Source of the DNA: Turbatrix aceti
Lineage: Eukaryota; Nematoda; Chromadorea; Rhabditida; Panagrolaimidae
NCBI GenBank assembly: GCA_963969345.1
Contig: OZ017770.1
Span: 4,535,246 to 4,599,245 of the forward strand
Direction: 5' to 3'
DNA length: 64,000 nucleotides
The number at the start of each line of letters is the position of its first letter. Positions within the stretch are counted from its first letter, which is position 1. Below are positions 10,065 through 22,235 of the stretch, piece by piece. A program made the position numbers and the translations under genes. Below the pieces are notes generated by a model, which saw only the letters and a list, made by a program, of their open reading frames with translations, ran no database searches and was not told the DNA's origin.

Positions 10065-10587
10065 ATATGGACATGATTGGAACTCGATATGATGTCAAAC
10101 ATTTACGTCGGTCATGCTCCGCTAAAATGCGTTGCCCGATCAAAAAAAGCATACGATAGTCAAAATAAGCGCAAAGTAAAGCTCCAAAAAGAAAACAAAA
10201 AATCAAAAACATTTCTAGCTGAAAAGAGAGGCATGGCTACTTCGCTGCCGTGTAATGCATTTTTTCCCCGTGATTCATCACATCTCATGTGCAGGCAGTG
10301 TCCCATCCATCTCGTCATTCTCACTGTTTTGTGGTTTTTTAAAGAGATCATAATCGACAGTCGGTCGTGCCCTCACTACTGCGAAAAGAAGCGTGACCAA
10401 TGCGTTGTGACTAATAACACTGCTTGCTCCCTCTACTCCCGTAAAAAAATCGAGGTCCGCAGAGGTTGCGTAGCCTCTGATTGTCTATTTTCAGGTAAAC
10501 TCATCTCAAAGGCATTGATTTGATTCAGTCCATCGTCGTTTGGTGAGTTGTGGCCAGCGCTGTCCTGTCGTTTCTCAAGTTGGAGTC
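10065..10587. other. Upstream region of the LDLa gene, no gene seen
   Basis: An open frame of 148 codons (10077-10523, +) shows no domain and no splice partner. It looks like chance coding in the 5' flank of the next gene. Confidence 0.4.
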
Positions 10588-11419
10588 ATGCTGCCGATCG
10601 TCTTCCTCCTCATCCTGCTTCCTGCTGCCACTGGATTCCCGGGTTTCAGCCCTTTCTGCCCCGATGGCGACTTCCTTTGCAGCGGTCTCTGTTTTCCCGG
10701 TGAATTCAAGTGTGACAACGTCGTGGATTGCCAGGATGGCTCGGTGAGTATTTTTTTATTTGACTTTTTTTATGATTTTTTAAATTTTATTAGGACGAAG
10801 CGGACTGCAGCTACCTGCACACATGCGAAGCGGGCGAGTTCATGTGCCGATCAAGCGAGTGCATTTCGGCTTCGAAGAAATGCAACGGCGAGGAGGACTG
10901 CAGCGATGGCTCCGACGAGTTGGGGTGTAAGGAGTTCAGGGAACTAAAGGAAATGGCAGAAACCTACACCCATAACACGATTGTTGCCATCTTATTTATC
11001 TTTACCTTTTTCGTTTTCTGTGCCATTGTTTTAACGTGCTATGGTGACTGGTACGTTCGGTAGGTCAATTTTATGTATGTCACAGGATTGCTATATCTTG
11101 CTTGTTCTTCAGTGTTCGCTTCGTCGCTTTCTTCAACCGTTTCCGCAACCACGTCCGCAGTCCACCATCTTCATCTGCCTCACTCAACAAAACGCAGTCG
11201 ACTACTAACGTTTCGGCCTTCCAGAACCCTCTTTACAACCAGGATGGTGTCTCGTCTCTTGTTCGTTATCAAACCGTCGCGCCGGAAGAAGATTCTGAGC
11301 TGACCAGTGCTCGCAACATCATGGCCTTCAACGACCCGGTCTACCCCCTGGACTCGCCTCTTGTTCGTACGACGCTTGAAGGCAATGTCGACCGGACTTT
11401 CAACTTTTACAATGCCTAA
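10588..11419 (+). CDS. Small single-pass membrane protein with two LDL-receptor class A repeats
   Basis: Exons are 10588-10743, 10794-11059 and 11113-11419, in frame. The protein starts with a signal peptide ([16 protein letters not shown]). Two LDLa repeats follow, each ending in the acidic calcium-binding motif (CQDGSDEADC and [10 protein letters not shown]). A membrane span ([21 protein letters not shown]) comes next. The ~105-residue cytoplasmic tail contains FQNPLY, an NPxY-type motif used for clathrin adaptors and PTB domains, and FNDPVY. This is the layout of a small endocytic receptor or co-receptor, though no ligand can be named. An in-frame upstream extension exists but has no ATG, and the chosen ATG starts a clean signal peptide. 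Confidence 0.85.
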
Positions 11420-11620
11420 TGAACTAATCCGTTAATTATCGTGTAATCAATGTCATTAATTCTGTGAAAGTCTGTCCTTGTTATCCGACGAATAAAATAT
11501 TACCTGAGATCTTTTCTACACACTTTCATTTATTTTGATCGGGGAACACTGCTAATATACAAATGAAACGACAAATGTCCGAAGTGATCTGCGCAGGACC
11601 GGGAATTCCGCACGCGTCAG

Positions 11621-13056
11621 TTAGTGCAACACGTGTATAAGCTCCTTCATGGATTGCCGATCGCATACGTGCAATAATGGGTTTTCGAGTTCAAACAGAT
11701 CACAGAAGTACCTGTCCAATTCGACGACGGTGTTGTAGTGGGAATGGCTAGCCTGCTGAGTTCGGTTTGCTTTTTTCATGTAACCCGCGTTGTTTATTTT
11801 GTAGTAGTAGATAAATGGGATGTTTGCTGCCGCTATTGACCGCAGCACCCGAGGCTGGGATACATCGTTGCCAAATGTTGTCATTGGCATAACATTGGTT
11901 TGTAGGTCGTCGCGCATGAGTTGCTTGAGAATAGTGAGTTCATCAATAATAGGCCACTGCAGTTCTCCTTCGTCGTGTTTGACAACCAACGAAAGAGCGT
12001 CGATGCGAAGAGTTCCATTGATTTCTAACTCCTGAGAACAAAAATTTTTGTTAGAATTCACCAAGCTTAGCAGTGCTTTAAAAAACCCCTACCAATTTGA
12101 ACCATTTTTTTATGAGATCAGTGGTTCTTGTGTAGCCCATTTCATCGGGAACACCGGGTGTATCGACAAATGTTACTCGATAAGGATATTTAGTGTTATT
12201 AAAAGTGTACACGCTCAGTATGTTGTCATAATCATTGATATGAGGTGTGTTAATGCAGAATCTGATTTGTTCTTCCGCGTCTACTTCATACAAGTAATTT
12301 ACAAGGGTATTGATGACTGCCGATTTACCCGAAAGTTCGGGACCAAACAAAATGACTGTCTAGAGCAAAGGTCATATTGCATAAATCAGCATTATTGCAT
12401 TAGATAAACCTACCCTATCTTTGGGCGAAGGCGGCTGTTGTCCTCCTACAACGATTTTTTCAATATCATCTGCAAGACCAATTCTACGGTGCCGTGGCGC
12501 GTAGTAGTCAAAGGTCGAGCGATCAACTAGTTCGGCGGTTTCCAATTGTCTTTTCATAATTTTGGAAATTGAAAGGTTTTCATATTCTATGGCTGAAAAT
12601 TTTTTTTCGAGCTGATCGACTCTAGATATGGAAGAAATACCTGGTATATGCTCCAATGGATATGGAAAATCATAATCTGTGACAGTTTGTTGAGCCGAAT
12701 TAAAATCTGGTTCTGGAGGTATTATGTCGTCCGAATTCTGATAACCATCTACTAACTGTGGTTCTGAATCCTGCACTACGTCAATTTTTTGTGGCTTTTG
12801 ACCATTCTGAAGGACTGATCCGTTTTCATGGTTTTCTTGAACTGTAGCACTTTTGTCGCTCTGAACATCGGCGTGCTCTACTTTTAAGATTTCTTGTCCT
12901 AAATCGCTGCTGCTTTGGATTTGTTCCTCTTTTGTGTCGTCTCGTACGTAGTACACCTCAGGCAACCGAACGACGGAAAATATCTAAAAATGTTGTTTTT
13001 CAACGTCTGTTAGGGGTACCTACCTCATCCAGTAATTCTTTATCGGCTTGATTCAT
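11621..13056 (-). CDS. P-loop GTPase-like protein with an acidic N-terminal region
   Basis: Exons on the minus strand are 13056-13024, 12983-12414, 12359-12093 and 12031-11621, about 427 aa. The first ~200 residues are acidic, Gln/Ser rich and probably disordered. Exon 3 opens with GPELSGKS, a Walker A/G1 loop, and later has VTFVDTPG, a G3 motif. No clear N/TKxD G4 motif was found, so nucleotide specificity is uncertain. The C-terminal ~140 residues are mixed alpha/beta without a recognised family. A good 3' splice site lies 36 bp upstream of the ATG with no earlier coding exon found. No function is assigned beyond nucleotide binding. Confidence 0.7.
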
Positions 13057-13524
13057 TCGCCTCTGAATATTATATTTTCGCTGAGTTCGAATTCTGCAAA
13101 AAAATTATACTTAGAGTTTATTTAAAAGCAAATATTTAACAAATACAAATGCATATTATAACATAAAAAATTGCATTTGAATTAAAATATGCAATGATAT
13201 ACAGTTTTTGTAATACCAGGCAAAACAGATGCACAATAAATGCAAAATTTCTCCTCACTTACTGGCAACAGGCACCGATACACGTCGCATACGCTACTAT
13301 CGACGCTGATATTTAACTCGATGCAGAAATATTTTTTCCAAGTGATAAGCCTTTATGGAGTCAATGCTAATGGCGGTCATGACCGTCAATTTTATATTTT
13401 ACTGCAAGGTGAATACATCTTTTTACGGCTGTCGATATGCTCTGGACACCTGTCATTACTTAGTTTTATCTCTCATCCCGTGTTTTTTTTGAATTCATAA
13501 TAACAGTAACAACGAATCAGTGTT
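13057..13524. other. Intergenic region between two minus-strand genes
   Basis: AT-rich; contains the likely 5' end of the GTPase-like gene and the 3' end of the DEG/ENaC gene. Nothing else is recognised. Confidence 0.4.
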
Positions 13525-15366
13525 TCATATGTCATTTGATTGTTTGCGTTTTGACATCCTTTCTTTTATGACGTTGTATATGGGAATGAGTTTGCTCACA
13601 CCGATGTACATGATCAACTGAGCAATGGAAATTAAAGAGCCGCCAATCCAGAGCGATATTTGGCCTATAACCGAGTTTTTATGAACGAGTGCTATTTTCA
13701 AGTGTTGCGATTAGTCACAACAATCGATCGATTGCACTGCCTACCTCCCAGTTGAGCGATAAATGAACTTGGAGTCATTGCAACCATGTGCTTGATCACT
13801 GTATAGTCCAGAGAGGTGTAAAAGACGTCTAATACAATAGTGTTTTTCAAACTAATGGCATTTTCTTCCGATGTGATGACCCGTGCTCGTTCTGGAGATA
13901 AATTTGTGAGGCTAACCGTTTTGCTGTATTTGATATAATTGCACGGCTTTTGGCATTTGGCTTTACAATTCTAGAACATTTTCGCATAATTTTTCATCTT
14001 CTAGCCTGTTGGGGACCTACGTATTGCACCTGCTGGGAATCTTCACTTGACAGAACGGGATAAAAACAATCTATCAGTTGCTTGGGGGTGCAAATGTTCG
14101 GTTTTCGAGGAGTTGACGCAGCTATCACCGAGCAATTGCATTGATTTTCTGCGATTTCTGTATAGCATAACTGAAATATAATAAACCCCTGGGTCTGGAG
14201 ATGGTCAGTGTTGTCACTTACGTCGTAGCACCATACAGCACTGTAGTCCGGTTGAGGCGATTCGAGGCACGAATACCTCGGGGGGTCATTCATAAAGTCA
14301 TAACGTGTCGCGGCGAGGGGAATGATCGCATGCACACCGGCAGGTATAAATGTCAGATCGTTGTCCACACCGTGACCGGGTTCGACAAGCTTAACGATAA
14401 TGCCCTCGTTGAGCATCTGATTGATGCCGGTCGTATAAAGGTGAGTTGGAAGAGTAATGACAATTGTGTGCCCCTGTCCAAAGCCACCGATCGTCTGTTC
14501 TGTACTACTAATCCGATAGCATTTTCCGGCAGATGTCATTATTTCTGTTGCATTTTCGCAAATATTGGGCTGGGGGAAAAATGCTTTACACTGAATTGAT
14601 GACTAGAAAAAAATAATTATTGATGTTCATCAAAAACATTAGAGTCACTTACCAAGGTGATGAAGCTATTAAACGTCTTATTTTCTAGTCGATTAACCAC
14701 TGCGTTCATCTCATCTTCGTACTTTTGAAATGACGCTGATATTTTCTCCAAAAGCGCATCTTGAAAACCAAAATACATGGGACCGGGAAACGTAAATTCG
14801 ATGTACTGGGCAAGTTCGCCCGTGATATTCCATTCCTCAAAAAACGTTCGATTGAATCTGTTGAAAGGGCAAATAATGACATCCGGCAGTGGCATTTTTC
14901 CATCGCTATCCGCAACAAAGTAGGACACGACAATCGGGTTTTCCAGAAACTGTGCTATGATCATGTAGCACCCATAAAATGAGCATAATATTGAAAACAG
15001 TATTATCGAAAGCCACACGTGTCGCATAAAAAACCCCCGTGCATTGCAGAAATCTCGGATGCCATGGAATGTGCTGTTTTGCTAAAAAAACACCTGATAA
15101 ATGAAACATAAGGACTTTGATTGACGGGTTGTACCGCGAAGTCGATAAAGCTGATGTCGTACCAATTTCCATCATCGTTTTTATTTGTACACGCTGTCGA
15201 GTTTGACAGAGATTCAACAGATGCTTTCCTGCAAATGCGTGAGAAAAAAATTAATATCAGCTGTTAGATGAGCATTATAAAGGCCATCAAACCTGGGTAT
15301 GGCGTTGTTCAGAGCAATTGACGTAGATACACGTTGATTTGTGGCATTTTGTTGGTTTATTGGCAT
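13525..15366 (-). CDS. DEG/ENaC (degenerin/ASIC family) sodium channel subunit
   Basis: Spliced from about eight exons, starting 15366-15293, 15228-15135, 15081-14653, 14590-14222, about 14170 and continuing to the stop at 13525. The cytoplasmic N-terminus carries the family's His-Gly gating motif (FAQNSTFHGIRDF). TM1 follows (VWLSIILFSILCSFYGCYMII), then a conserved post-TM1 stretch (PLPDVIICPFNRFN). The extracellular part is Cys-rich, including CQKPCNYIKYS. TM2 has the selectivity-filter region GGQISLWIGGSLIS. Three such subunits form an amiloride-type sodium channel gated by touch, acid or peptides. The donor of exon 2 was chosen because it restores the His-Gly motif in frame. Which degenerin it is cannot be told. 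Confidence 0.88.
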
Positions 15367-16485
15367 TTTGAGCAAAAATGCAAGTATGAAGTGTGAAATT
15401 TGATCTCACCACCAAATCATTTAAGAATAGCTCGCAATGGCATACAAAAAGAAATTAGAACTGAATATTTGGAATATTTATCGCCTGAGTAACTATAAAA
15501 ATTTTAAAGCTCAAAGGCAAAAAAAAATAATTAGCAGGTAGTTACGGTGTGGCATTTATTTTATCTGTCAATCGTATATCAATCAGTTGTCAGTGTATGT
15601 ATCTTCACAATGTGAAAAGCACAACCACGAGACGCTTGCTTACTCAGTTCATATGATAATGCTGAAACAAACTCAATCATATTTAAAACAACAAATATAA
15701 ATACAAGTTCACCGTTGTCATATGACAAATTAACACACATTCAAAAAAACGATAAAAATCACAATAAATTTCACGGTACAAATGAATGATCACATTATTT
15801 GTTTAACGAGACCGCCGAAGTGATGTTAGATAAGTTTGCAACAACAGGCGTGTCATAGCGAAGTGGGCTCTGCCATACCTTTGGCATTTGCACAAGTTCA
15901 AATTACACGATTATTCACCCCAACACTGCTCAGCCGTGATAAAGGCGGGCGCTATTTATAATGATGGAAGACGAAAAAAAAGTTATGCCACACATGAAAA
16001 AATTGAGTGTGTTTTGATAATTTTTTAACCTTCCGGTTTTTATCAATTCAATTTTTTTGTCGAAGCATGATTTCATTTTTCCCCTGCTACCAATTGCTTG
16101 GGGGACTAAAGCCAAAGACATCGCAGGCAGGAAGACGAATAAAAAAAGCAAAAACAAAAGAGTCCTCAAGTAAAAAAAAAGAAGATGACTTTATGAGTGA
16201 CACTCTCGCATTTTTTAAAAGTTATTACAATAGAAAAGCGTGATTGATATGTAACAAGGATAAGATATAGTTGTAGCTAGCGTTTTTTTATCTCAGCCAA
16301 CAATATTTGAAGCTGGACCATCCTTTCTATTTGCATTAAAGCGGCACTGAGGTTCAGAATTACGTCAATCTATGCTCCCAACGCAATACTAATACCATTG
16401 CCGTTTTTTATTAACTTACAAAAACACTGAACAGATTAGGGTTACAAAGATAGGGAGGGCTTGGTAAATGATAGATAATAGATGG
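15367..16485. other. Intergenic, no supported gene
   Basis: About 1.1 kb between the DEG/ENaC start and the Warthog 3' end. It is AT-rich with A runs. One minus frame looks like a signal peptide (15930-16169) but begins with TTG and has no partner exon. It probably holds the DEG/ENaC promoter. Confidence 0.45.
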
Positions 16486-18838
16486 TTACGAGAAAAGTGA
16501 TTGCGGCAAGAGGATATCCATGACGGAGGTTACGTATTCAACGCCGAGGGGCAATTCGCCGCTGTCAACAGTTTGATAAATTCCAAAACTCTTTCTAACC
16601 ATCAAAAAGGTGTCTGAAATCTTACGATACCAGGAAAAGAACGTTTGTTGCAGCGTTTGAACTGCCACATTGCTATGACAGCTGGCAATTATTGAATTCA
16701 CAAATATATCGCCGGTAGCTGTCAAAGGCGCGTAAATGCCTTTTTCGCGAACCTATAAATATGATTTGTTGTTTAATTGTTTTTTGACACCTATGACGCA
16801 ATAAACTCACATCGATTACTGAAATGACCTTTGCTGCGCGTAACCCATCCGGATTTCGGTCATTTACACCGTAAACGCACTGCCCGACGTGAACCTCCTT
16901 GGCTGCGACCAAACGGAGAGTATCCGTCGCCAGACAATCCGTGACGTAGATTAAGTGGTTTTCAGTAAGTTTAATCTGTCGTCCGTCAGACGTGATAATC
17001 TTTTTGAAGATGCCAATTTCGTCATGTTTTTGGTGCAAAAACATAATGACAGGCGAATATGAGATCTGTAACGATAAACGCCGTTGTACGTCTGCATGAA
17101 TGCGGACAACGACTCACAAGGCTTTGGTCAACGGAGAGCACTAAGTCACCAATTTCAAGCTCATCCATTCGCTTTGGTCCGCCGGGGGTTTGGACGAGTG
17201 TGTCCTTGGAGAAACACTGGAGAGACGAGAACACACTATTCAAATCGGTACCATAACCTCCCCGAGCGGTACCAGAATAGTATGAGTTGGGATCATATCC
17301 GGGCTGAGCGTAGCTGTTGGCAGAAGAGCCACCGCAGGGATTGCAGGAAGCTGGTTGTTGGACTGCGGTAGGGTATGTGGCGTATGATGGGGCCACGGGT
17401 GCAACTGCATAAGTTGGAGCAATGGGATAGACAGATGCTGGAGGAACCGATGGCAACTGAACAACACTGCTTTGTCGGTAGTCCTGAAAATGTGTTTTTA
17501 AGCAGAGTCATAACAACTTAATGACTTACCGAACTTCTATAAGATGTTTGGGGTGGGGGCAGTGGTTGATTCAAAATTTGACTCGGCGGCGGAGGAGGAT
17601 CGGGAGGTAGTGGCATGCTGGATTCGGGAAGAGGAGCAACACTGGAGGGATTGGAAGTTTCAAAGAAGGATGAAGGCAGAGTTCCAGGTGATTCCAGATC
17701 AGCAGGAGAGTAAGCAGTTCCCGGCTCGCTGAACTCCATCAGCGGTTCAGTTGGCACGCTGTACATCCGACGACGGGCCTGGGGGCCGTAGCCACGTGCA
17801 TGTCCAAAGCGTTGACGATAGGGCGTAAAAATCGGACGTTTGACCACTGGCAGGGGCTCCATGTTATCGTAGTACTCGTATTCATCAAACACGGGACGGA
17901 AGAATTGCCGTCGTCGAGGGTAGAAAGCCGGTCGGAACGAGGGCTGAACGTAATCTGAACGTCGAGGAGAGTGCAATCTGCTTGGAGCATAATCAAACTG
18001 GTAGTTTGAATTCATGGTCGATTGCAAAGCAGTGTTTCTTCTAGGTGCTGGTTTTCTGCGAACTCTCTCAGATGGAAATTCGGTTTCTGTATCACCCATG
18101 ACGCTTTCTAATTCTGCGGAAACAGCGTTTCGGGTTTCAGTTGGATCCGGAATACAACTTAGACGGAAAATCAGGACCAAATAATTGATTCTGAAAAGAA
18201 AAAAATATACATAAGACTGAAAGTTAGGTCAACAAGCATACTCGTTGTTTTCAGTAATGTTCCTTTGAACCTCTTTTACCAGGTCAAATGCTACCAATTT
18301 TCCGTTTTCCATGAGGCCTCCAACTTTCAGTGGTTGTCCCGGCTTGACTTGCACGATTCTGCTAATCGTAGCGTGATTCAGTCGATCGAACTGGCAGCAT
18401 TCCATAAAAAGCACACTGTGAGTGCCATTACTGCGTTCTTCGATGCCGGCAGTCCACTCGTTGTTCGCCGAACACGAACGCGACGTAAATCTGCCTGAAC
18501 AGTTCTAAAACACCACAAACATTTTTTTCTTACCAAAATAATTAACAACTCACTGCGTATCTGTGACTGTACTGAGGTTGAGAATGCCGTCGATGCCGTC
18601 CCAGCTCGTCCAATACATCGTATTCATACATGGGAAATTGTTGTGGAGGACCAAAACAAGCCGGAGTATCGCATAGTAATTCAGGACCACCTTTGGCATC
18701 AAAAACAAAGCCAGAAGGAATCGAATGTGAGCCACACGATTTACGTCGAGGGGCCCTCGCGGCCAATATGAGTGCTATGAAGGAGCACAGCACCAATAGA
18801 GGTGCTGTTGACATCCTGCACTGCCTCCGGTACCGCAT
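16486..18838 (-). CDS. Warthog-type hedgehog-related protein with Hint autoprocessing domain
   Basis: Exons run about 18838-18554, 18504-18242, 18190-17530, 17483-17118, 17065-16811 and 16752-16486. A signal peptide (MSTAPLLVLCSFIALIL) leads a Cys-rich Wart-like domain (SGFVFDAKGGPELLCDTPACFG ... NNEWTAGIEE ... FMECC). A long Pro/Arg/Tyr-rich linker follows. The Hint domain starts CFSKDTLVQTPGG, with the catalytic Cys, contains TENH (block B Thr/His) and ends IIASC. Hint domains cut themselves at that Cys and can attach a sterol to the N-terminal part, which is secreted. This two-part layout is typical of nematode hedgehog-related genes. The ATG at 18838 is the first in frame; a second at 18814 gives an equally good signal peptide. 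Confidence 0.9.
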
Positions 18839-19466
18839 GTTTGTCAAAATGAGCGATCTCAAGGCATTTTAAAGACCTCTTTCATTCTGTAATGTTAAGT
18901 TGTACTTAACCTATCTAGAGCGAGGGGTCATTGTTTCTGCGTGTGCAGAATAACGCCCTCAAAAAAAGACCAATTCAAACTACACGCAAATCTCGCTTTA
19001 ATAAAGACGACATCTTTTAAACTACTTCAGCACCTCCTTCTTGCTTCTGGCGCAAGATTTTTCTCAATCCACAGAAATTAAACGCAGAAAAGTAGGAAAA
19101 ATTAAAAATGGAAAAAAATTGATTCGGAAAAAGTCACTCGTTCACTCTACTTTTGGTGAGGCAACAATGGAAAATATGCATAACAAGGTGTCCTATATAA
19201 AAGTGTCCTTTTATGGATGCTGTCCTATAATGGACGGCGATCGCATCGGTAATTGTCCTCAAAAATCAGGTGACTCGGTGTTCTTGCGCCACTTTCGTCG
19301 CCAGTTGTTTTTTTAACGTTTGCAGCGTTGCAAACTATTTTTTGAAAAGCACACGTCAATAAACCCTCTTTGCAAAAACAGTCATCAAGAAAAATCAAAT
19401 TTTTTTAATACACTTACGAAAAAGAATGTTGTATAATTTAAAACAAACAAAAGAATAAAGCCTTTA
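18839..19466. other. Intergenic between Warthog and CLPTM1 genes
   Basis: About 630 bp between two minus-strand genes. A 91-codon plus-strand frame has no recognisable content. Probably the Warthog promoter plus the CLPTM1 3' flank. Confidence 0.4.
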
Positions 19467-21685
19467 TTACTCCGATTTGGGATGAAGAGCCGCATTGGCC
19501 TCGTCGAGAGCTTTGACTTCGTCTTCAGCAGTAACGCCTTCAGGCTTCTCCATCGAGGTACCGAATTCGTTGACACGTTTGGGATCGACGCGGTAGATCC
19601 AGCGCTGGTAAATGTAAATCTGCAAAGAAAAACTTAAATTAATTAACGAACATTTTTCAGGGTAACTAACCAGGAAAATAATGTCATCGCGGAAGCACCC
19701 GAGGCGATAGAGAGTCGGCATTCGGATGACAAAGGCAAAGAGATCATCGATGAAGGTGTTGATGAACTTGTACGTCAGCATGCGCCAGGGCAGGTGGGCA
19801 ACGGACTTGAGCTTGTAGTTGATGAAGAGTTGCGGAGTCATTGTGATGAAGCCAAATGTGAGCAGGAAACCGTAAAGCATGTTGAGAATGAAGCTGTACC
19901 ACCCGCGCTGTTCGACGTAGATGATGGAGTAGACTCCATAGCCTCCAAGAAGCGGGAACAACGCCCAGGACAGGTACTTGAAAGCCAGCTGATCATATTT
20001 CTTGGTGGCAGATTCGACGTAGGATCCCTTGTCCTTGAAGACAGGGCGGGGAATGACGTCGAATATTTTATCCTCGTAGTTTAGCTGAAAGCTTAGTTCA
20101 TAAAATCTTATTCCGTGAAACATGATAATGAACTCACGGAAACGTCAAGGCACTTGGGAATCTTCCAGCACTCTATGGCAAGCCCAATCACGACCGAGCC
20201 TCTGACAACCCAACTGGTATCGTTATCGAGGACGTAGAGAGCGACAATGGCCGATTGTCCAATGTTAAAGAGCACCGAACGAACAGATAGACCCTCGAGA
20301 CTCTTGCGACTGCGCCAAAACTGAATATCGTTCTTGAATGCCAGAAATTCGAAAATGGAGTGCAAGATTGAAACCAGCACAGTCACCGCTGAAAAATTGA
20401 ATTTTAATCAGCGCTGAATAAAAAAACGAACCAAGAAGCACGGGACTGGTTTCAAGAAGAGCAATCTTGATCACGTCCTGATCATCGTTGTCGTTGTTCT
20501 CGCCCAGCATCTTCGACCAGTCGTTTTGCGTCTAAATTCAAATCATATAGAAAATCCCTATGATAAAAAACCATAACAAACCTGCTGGGAAGCATACAGC
20601 TGCCAACGGAAGAGCGAAAGCGGTGCAAAAGTGAGAGTGAGGTTCAACGAACGAACGGTCTCGTTCAACGGTTGGAATTCGCTGTTGAGGTTCCAATAAT
20701 TGTTGAAAAAGATTGCAGGGTAGTAGATGTTGGCTGCGAGGTCGAACTTGAGTTGCTTGTCCATCGGAGAAGGCACACTCCCGTACTGCCAGGCTGTGTA
20801 ATCCGTCACCAAGTTAATCGTGAGATTGGGATGCCAGAAGTTGAGAATTTCCGATTCAACCTTATCCTGTATTTTCTTTTTTTCGTGTTCACTGAGATCT
20901 GTTTCACCCGTAAGCAGATTGGTTGTCGCGCGGTAGACCTTCTTCTTGTACTTATTGAGTTGGAAAAAGTTTGAGTTCGTCTCACGCTTTGAGTAGCTAT
21001 CATCTTTGGGATTGGGCGATCGTCCGGCTTTCGTGATGAAGACGTGGACGTAGAACGAATCGTTGCGCAAAAGCGCCGCTGGAGTAGGGAAGTTCAAAGC
21101 CTGGACGTAGGATCCATCACCGGAAGGTCCTCCTTCCCAGTCGCCGTATTGCAGCCGTTTCTGCTCCCAAACAAGCGCTCCGGGCAAGTCAAAGTCATCA
21201 AAAGGCGCTGGCTGAAAATTATAAAAGTTGCTAAATTCTTAGAAAACCACAACAAAACGTTAGGTAAAAACTAAATGCCTTGTTCTCTCTCTATTTTTAC
21301 AAAAATAGCTGCTTTCATTTATATTAACACGAACCAACCTTCTCGCTGAGGTACACGTAGAGATCATATAGCTGTCCAGGCCCGAAAAGGTTTGCAGACG
21401 GTCCAAACGCGTTTCCGCCCTGCTGCGCAACGCCTCCGCCAGAGTTTACGCCCGGTGGTGGAGTAGTTTTCGGGGACGTGAACCCACGAAAGACGTTTGT
21501 AATGAGCATCACAAACATCATACGGAAGGCAAACGACTTGATGAAGTCGAACCAGGTCTACAACATCATTTAGGTATTAACGATTTGCAAATTTGATGAC
21601 GCGAACTTACCTGCTGTGGCTGTTGCTCGCCTTCTGCATTCACAGCACCGTTTGCCGGCGCCACTAATGGCTGAGTATCTGCCAT
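19467..21685 (-). CDS. CLPTM1: CLPTM1 family membrane protein
   Basis: About seven exons: 21685-21611, 21557-21340, ~21211-20584, ~20532-20434, ~20388-20140, ~20091-19672 and ~19620-19467. The N-terminus is short and cytosolic, followed by a hydrophobic segment (SFAFRMMFVMLITNVFRGF). A large luminal domain follows, with VHVFITKAG, TYTAW-like VTDYTAWQYG and several sequons. The C-terminal part is a set of membrane spans with the conserved RYSVL- and YKLKSVAHLPWRMLTYKFINTFIDDLFAF stretch, split here over two exons. The C-terminus is Lys/Glu rich. Family members act in the ER and Golgi: human CLPTM1 holds GABA-A receptors in the ER and CLPTM1L scrambles GlcN-PI. The vertebrate gene name is given because conservation is strong; the exact paralogue was not tested. 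Confidence 0.9.
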
Positions 21686-22235
21686 GGTTTAACAAAACTA
21701 AAAAGAAAGAAAATCAGTGATAGAAAAGTGACCGCGAAACAAAAGCAGTGCGAAGTAATGCACACACCATTTATGCAAACAAGCAGTCGCTCATGAACAA
21801 AGTTTGTCTCGCAGCGAATGGCTAAAGCTCGGGTCACTGCTTGTCATGATACTTATCATTTTTTGCTCGCAATAATAACCATTATTGTCGACAAAAAGAC
21901 ATCAATCTTTTCTTGCGAGCGGCGTCTTGCGTGTGTAATTTACATTTTTGTCGGATTGCGTGTTTCAGATTTCCTGTGATTTCACTATTGATGGGTGCTT
22001 AACAACAGCGTACGCTTTTATCTGCTGTCGGCACTTCAAGCAGGTTCGTTTTTTGCCCGCTTCTTTTTGGTAGTTTTTTTTTGGGAGGAACTATTGAAAG
22101 CTGTCTGTACGGTGTGCGCTTTCTCTGCCTAGCTATCGCCATGGATATGATTCGTTTTTACTCCTCCCGTTATTTTCAGATATAAAGGCTGCAGGCATCT
22201 TACTTGACACTCGTTCCTGCTTCCGTGCTTTCAAC
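21686..22235. promoter_or_regulatory. Divergent promoter region between CLPTM1 (-) and the MAP2K gene (+)
   Basis: 550 bp between two start codons facing away from each other. A TATA-like TATAAAG lies near 22182-22188, about 50 bp before the MAP2K ATG. No coding exon is seen. Confidence 0.45.

Noticed and set aside
10077..10523. 148-codon plus frame between the retroelement and the LDLa gene
   Set aside because: No domain, no splice partner, odd composition; most likely chance.
15930..16169. Minus frame resembling a signal peptide protein
   Set aside because: Begins with TTG, has no ATG or supported upstream exon, and lies in low-complexity AT-rich sequence.
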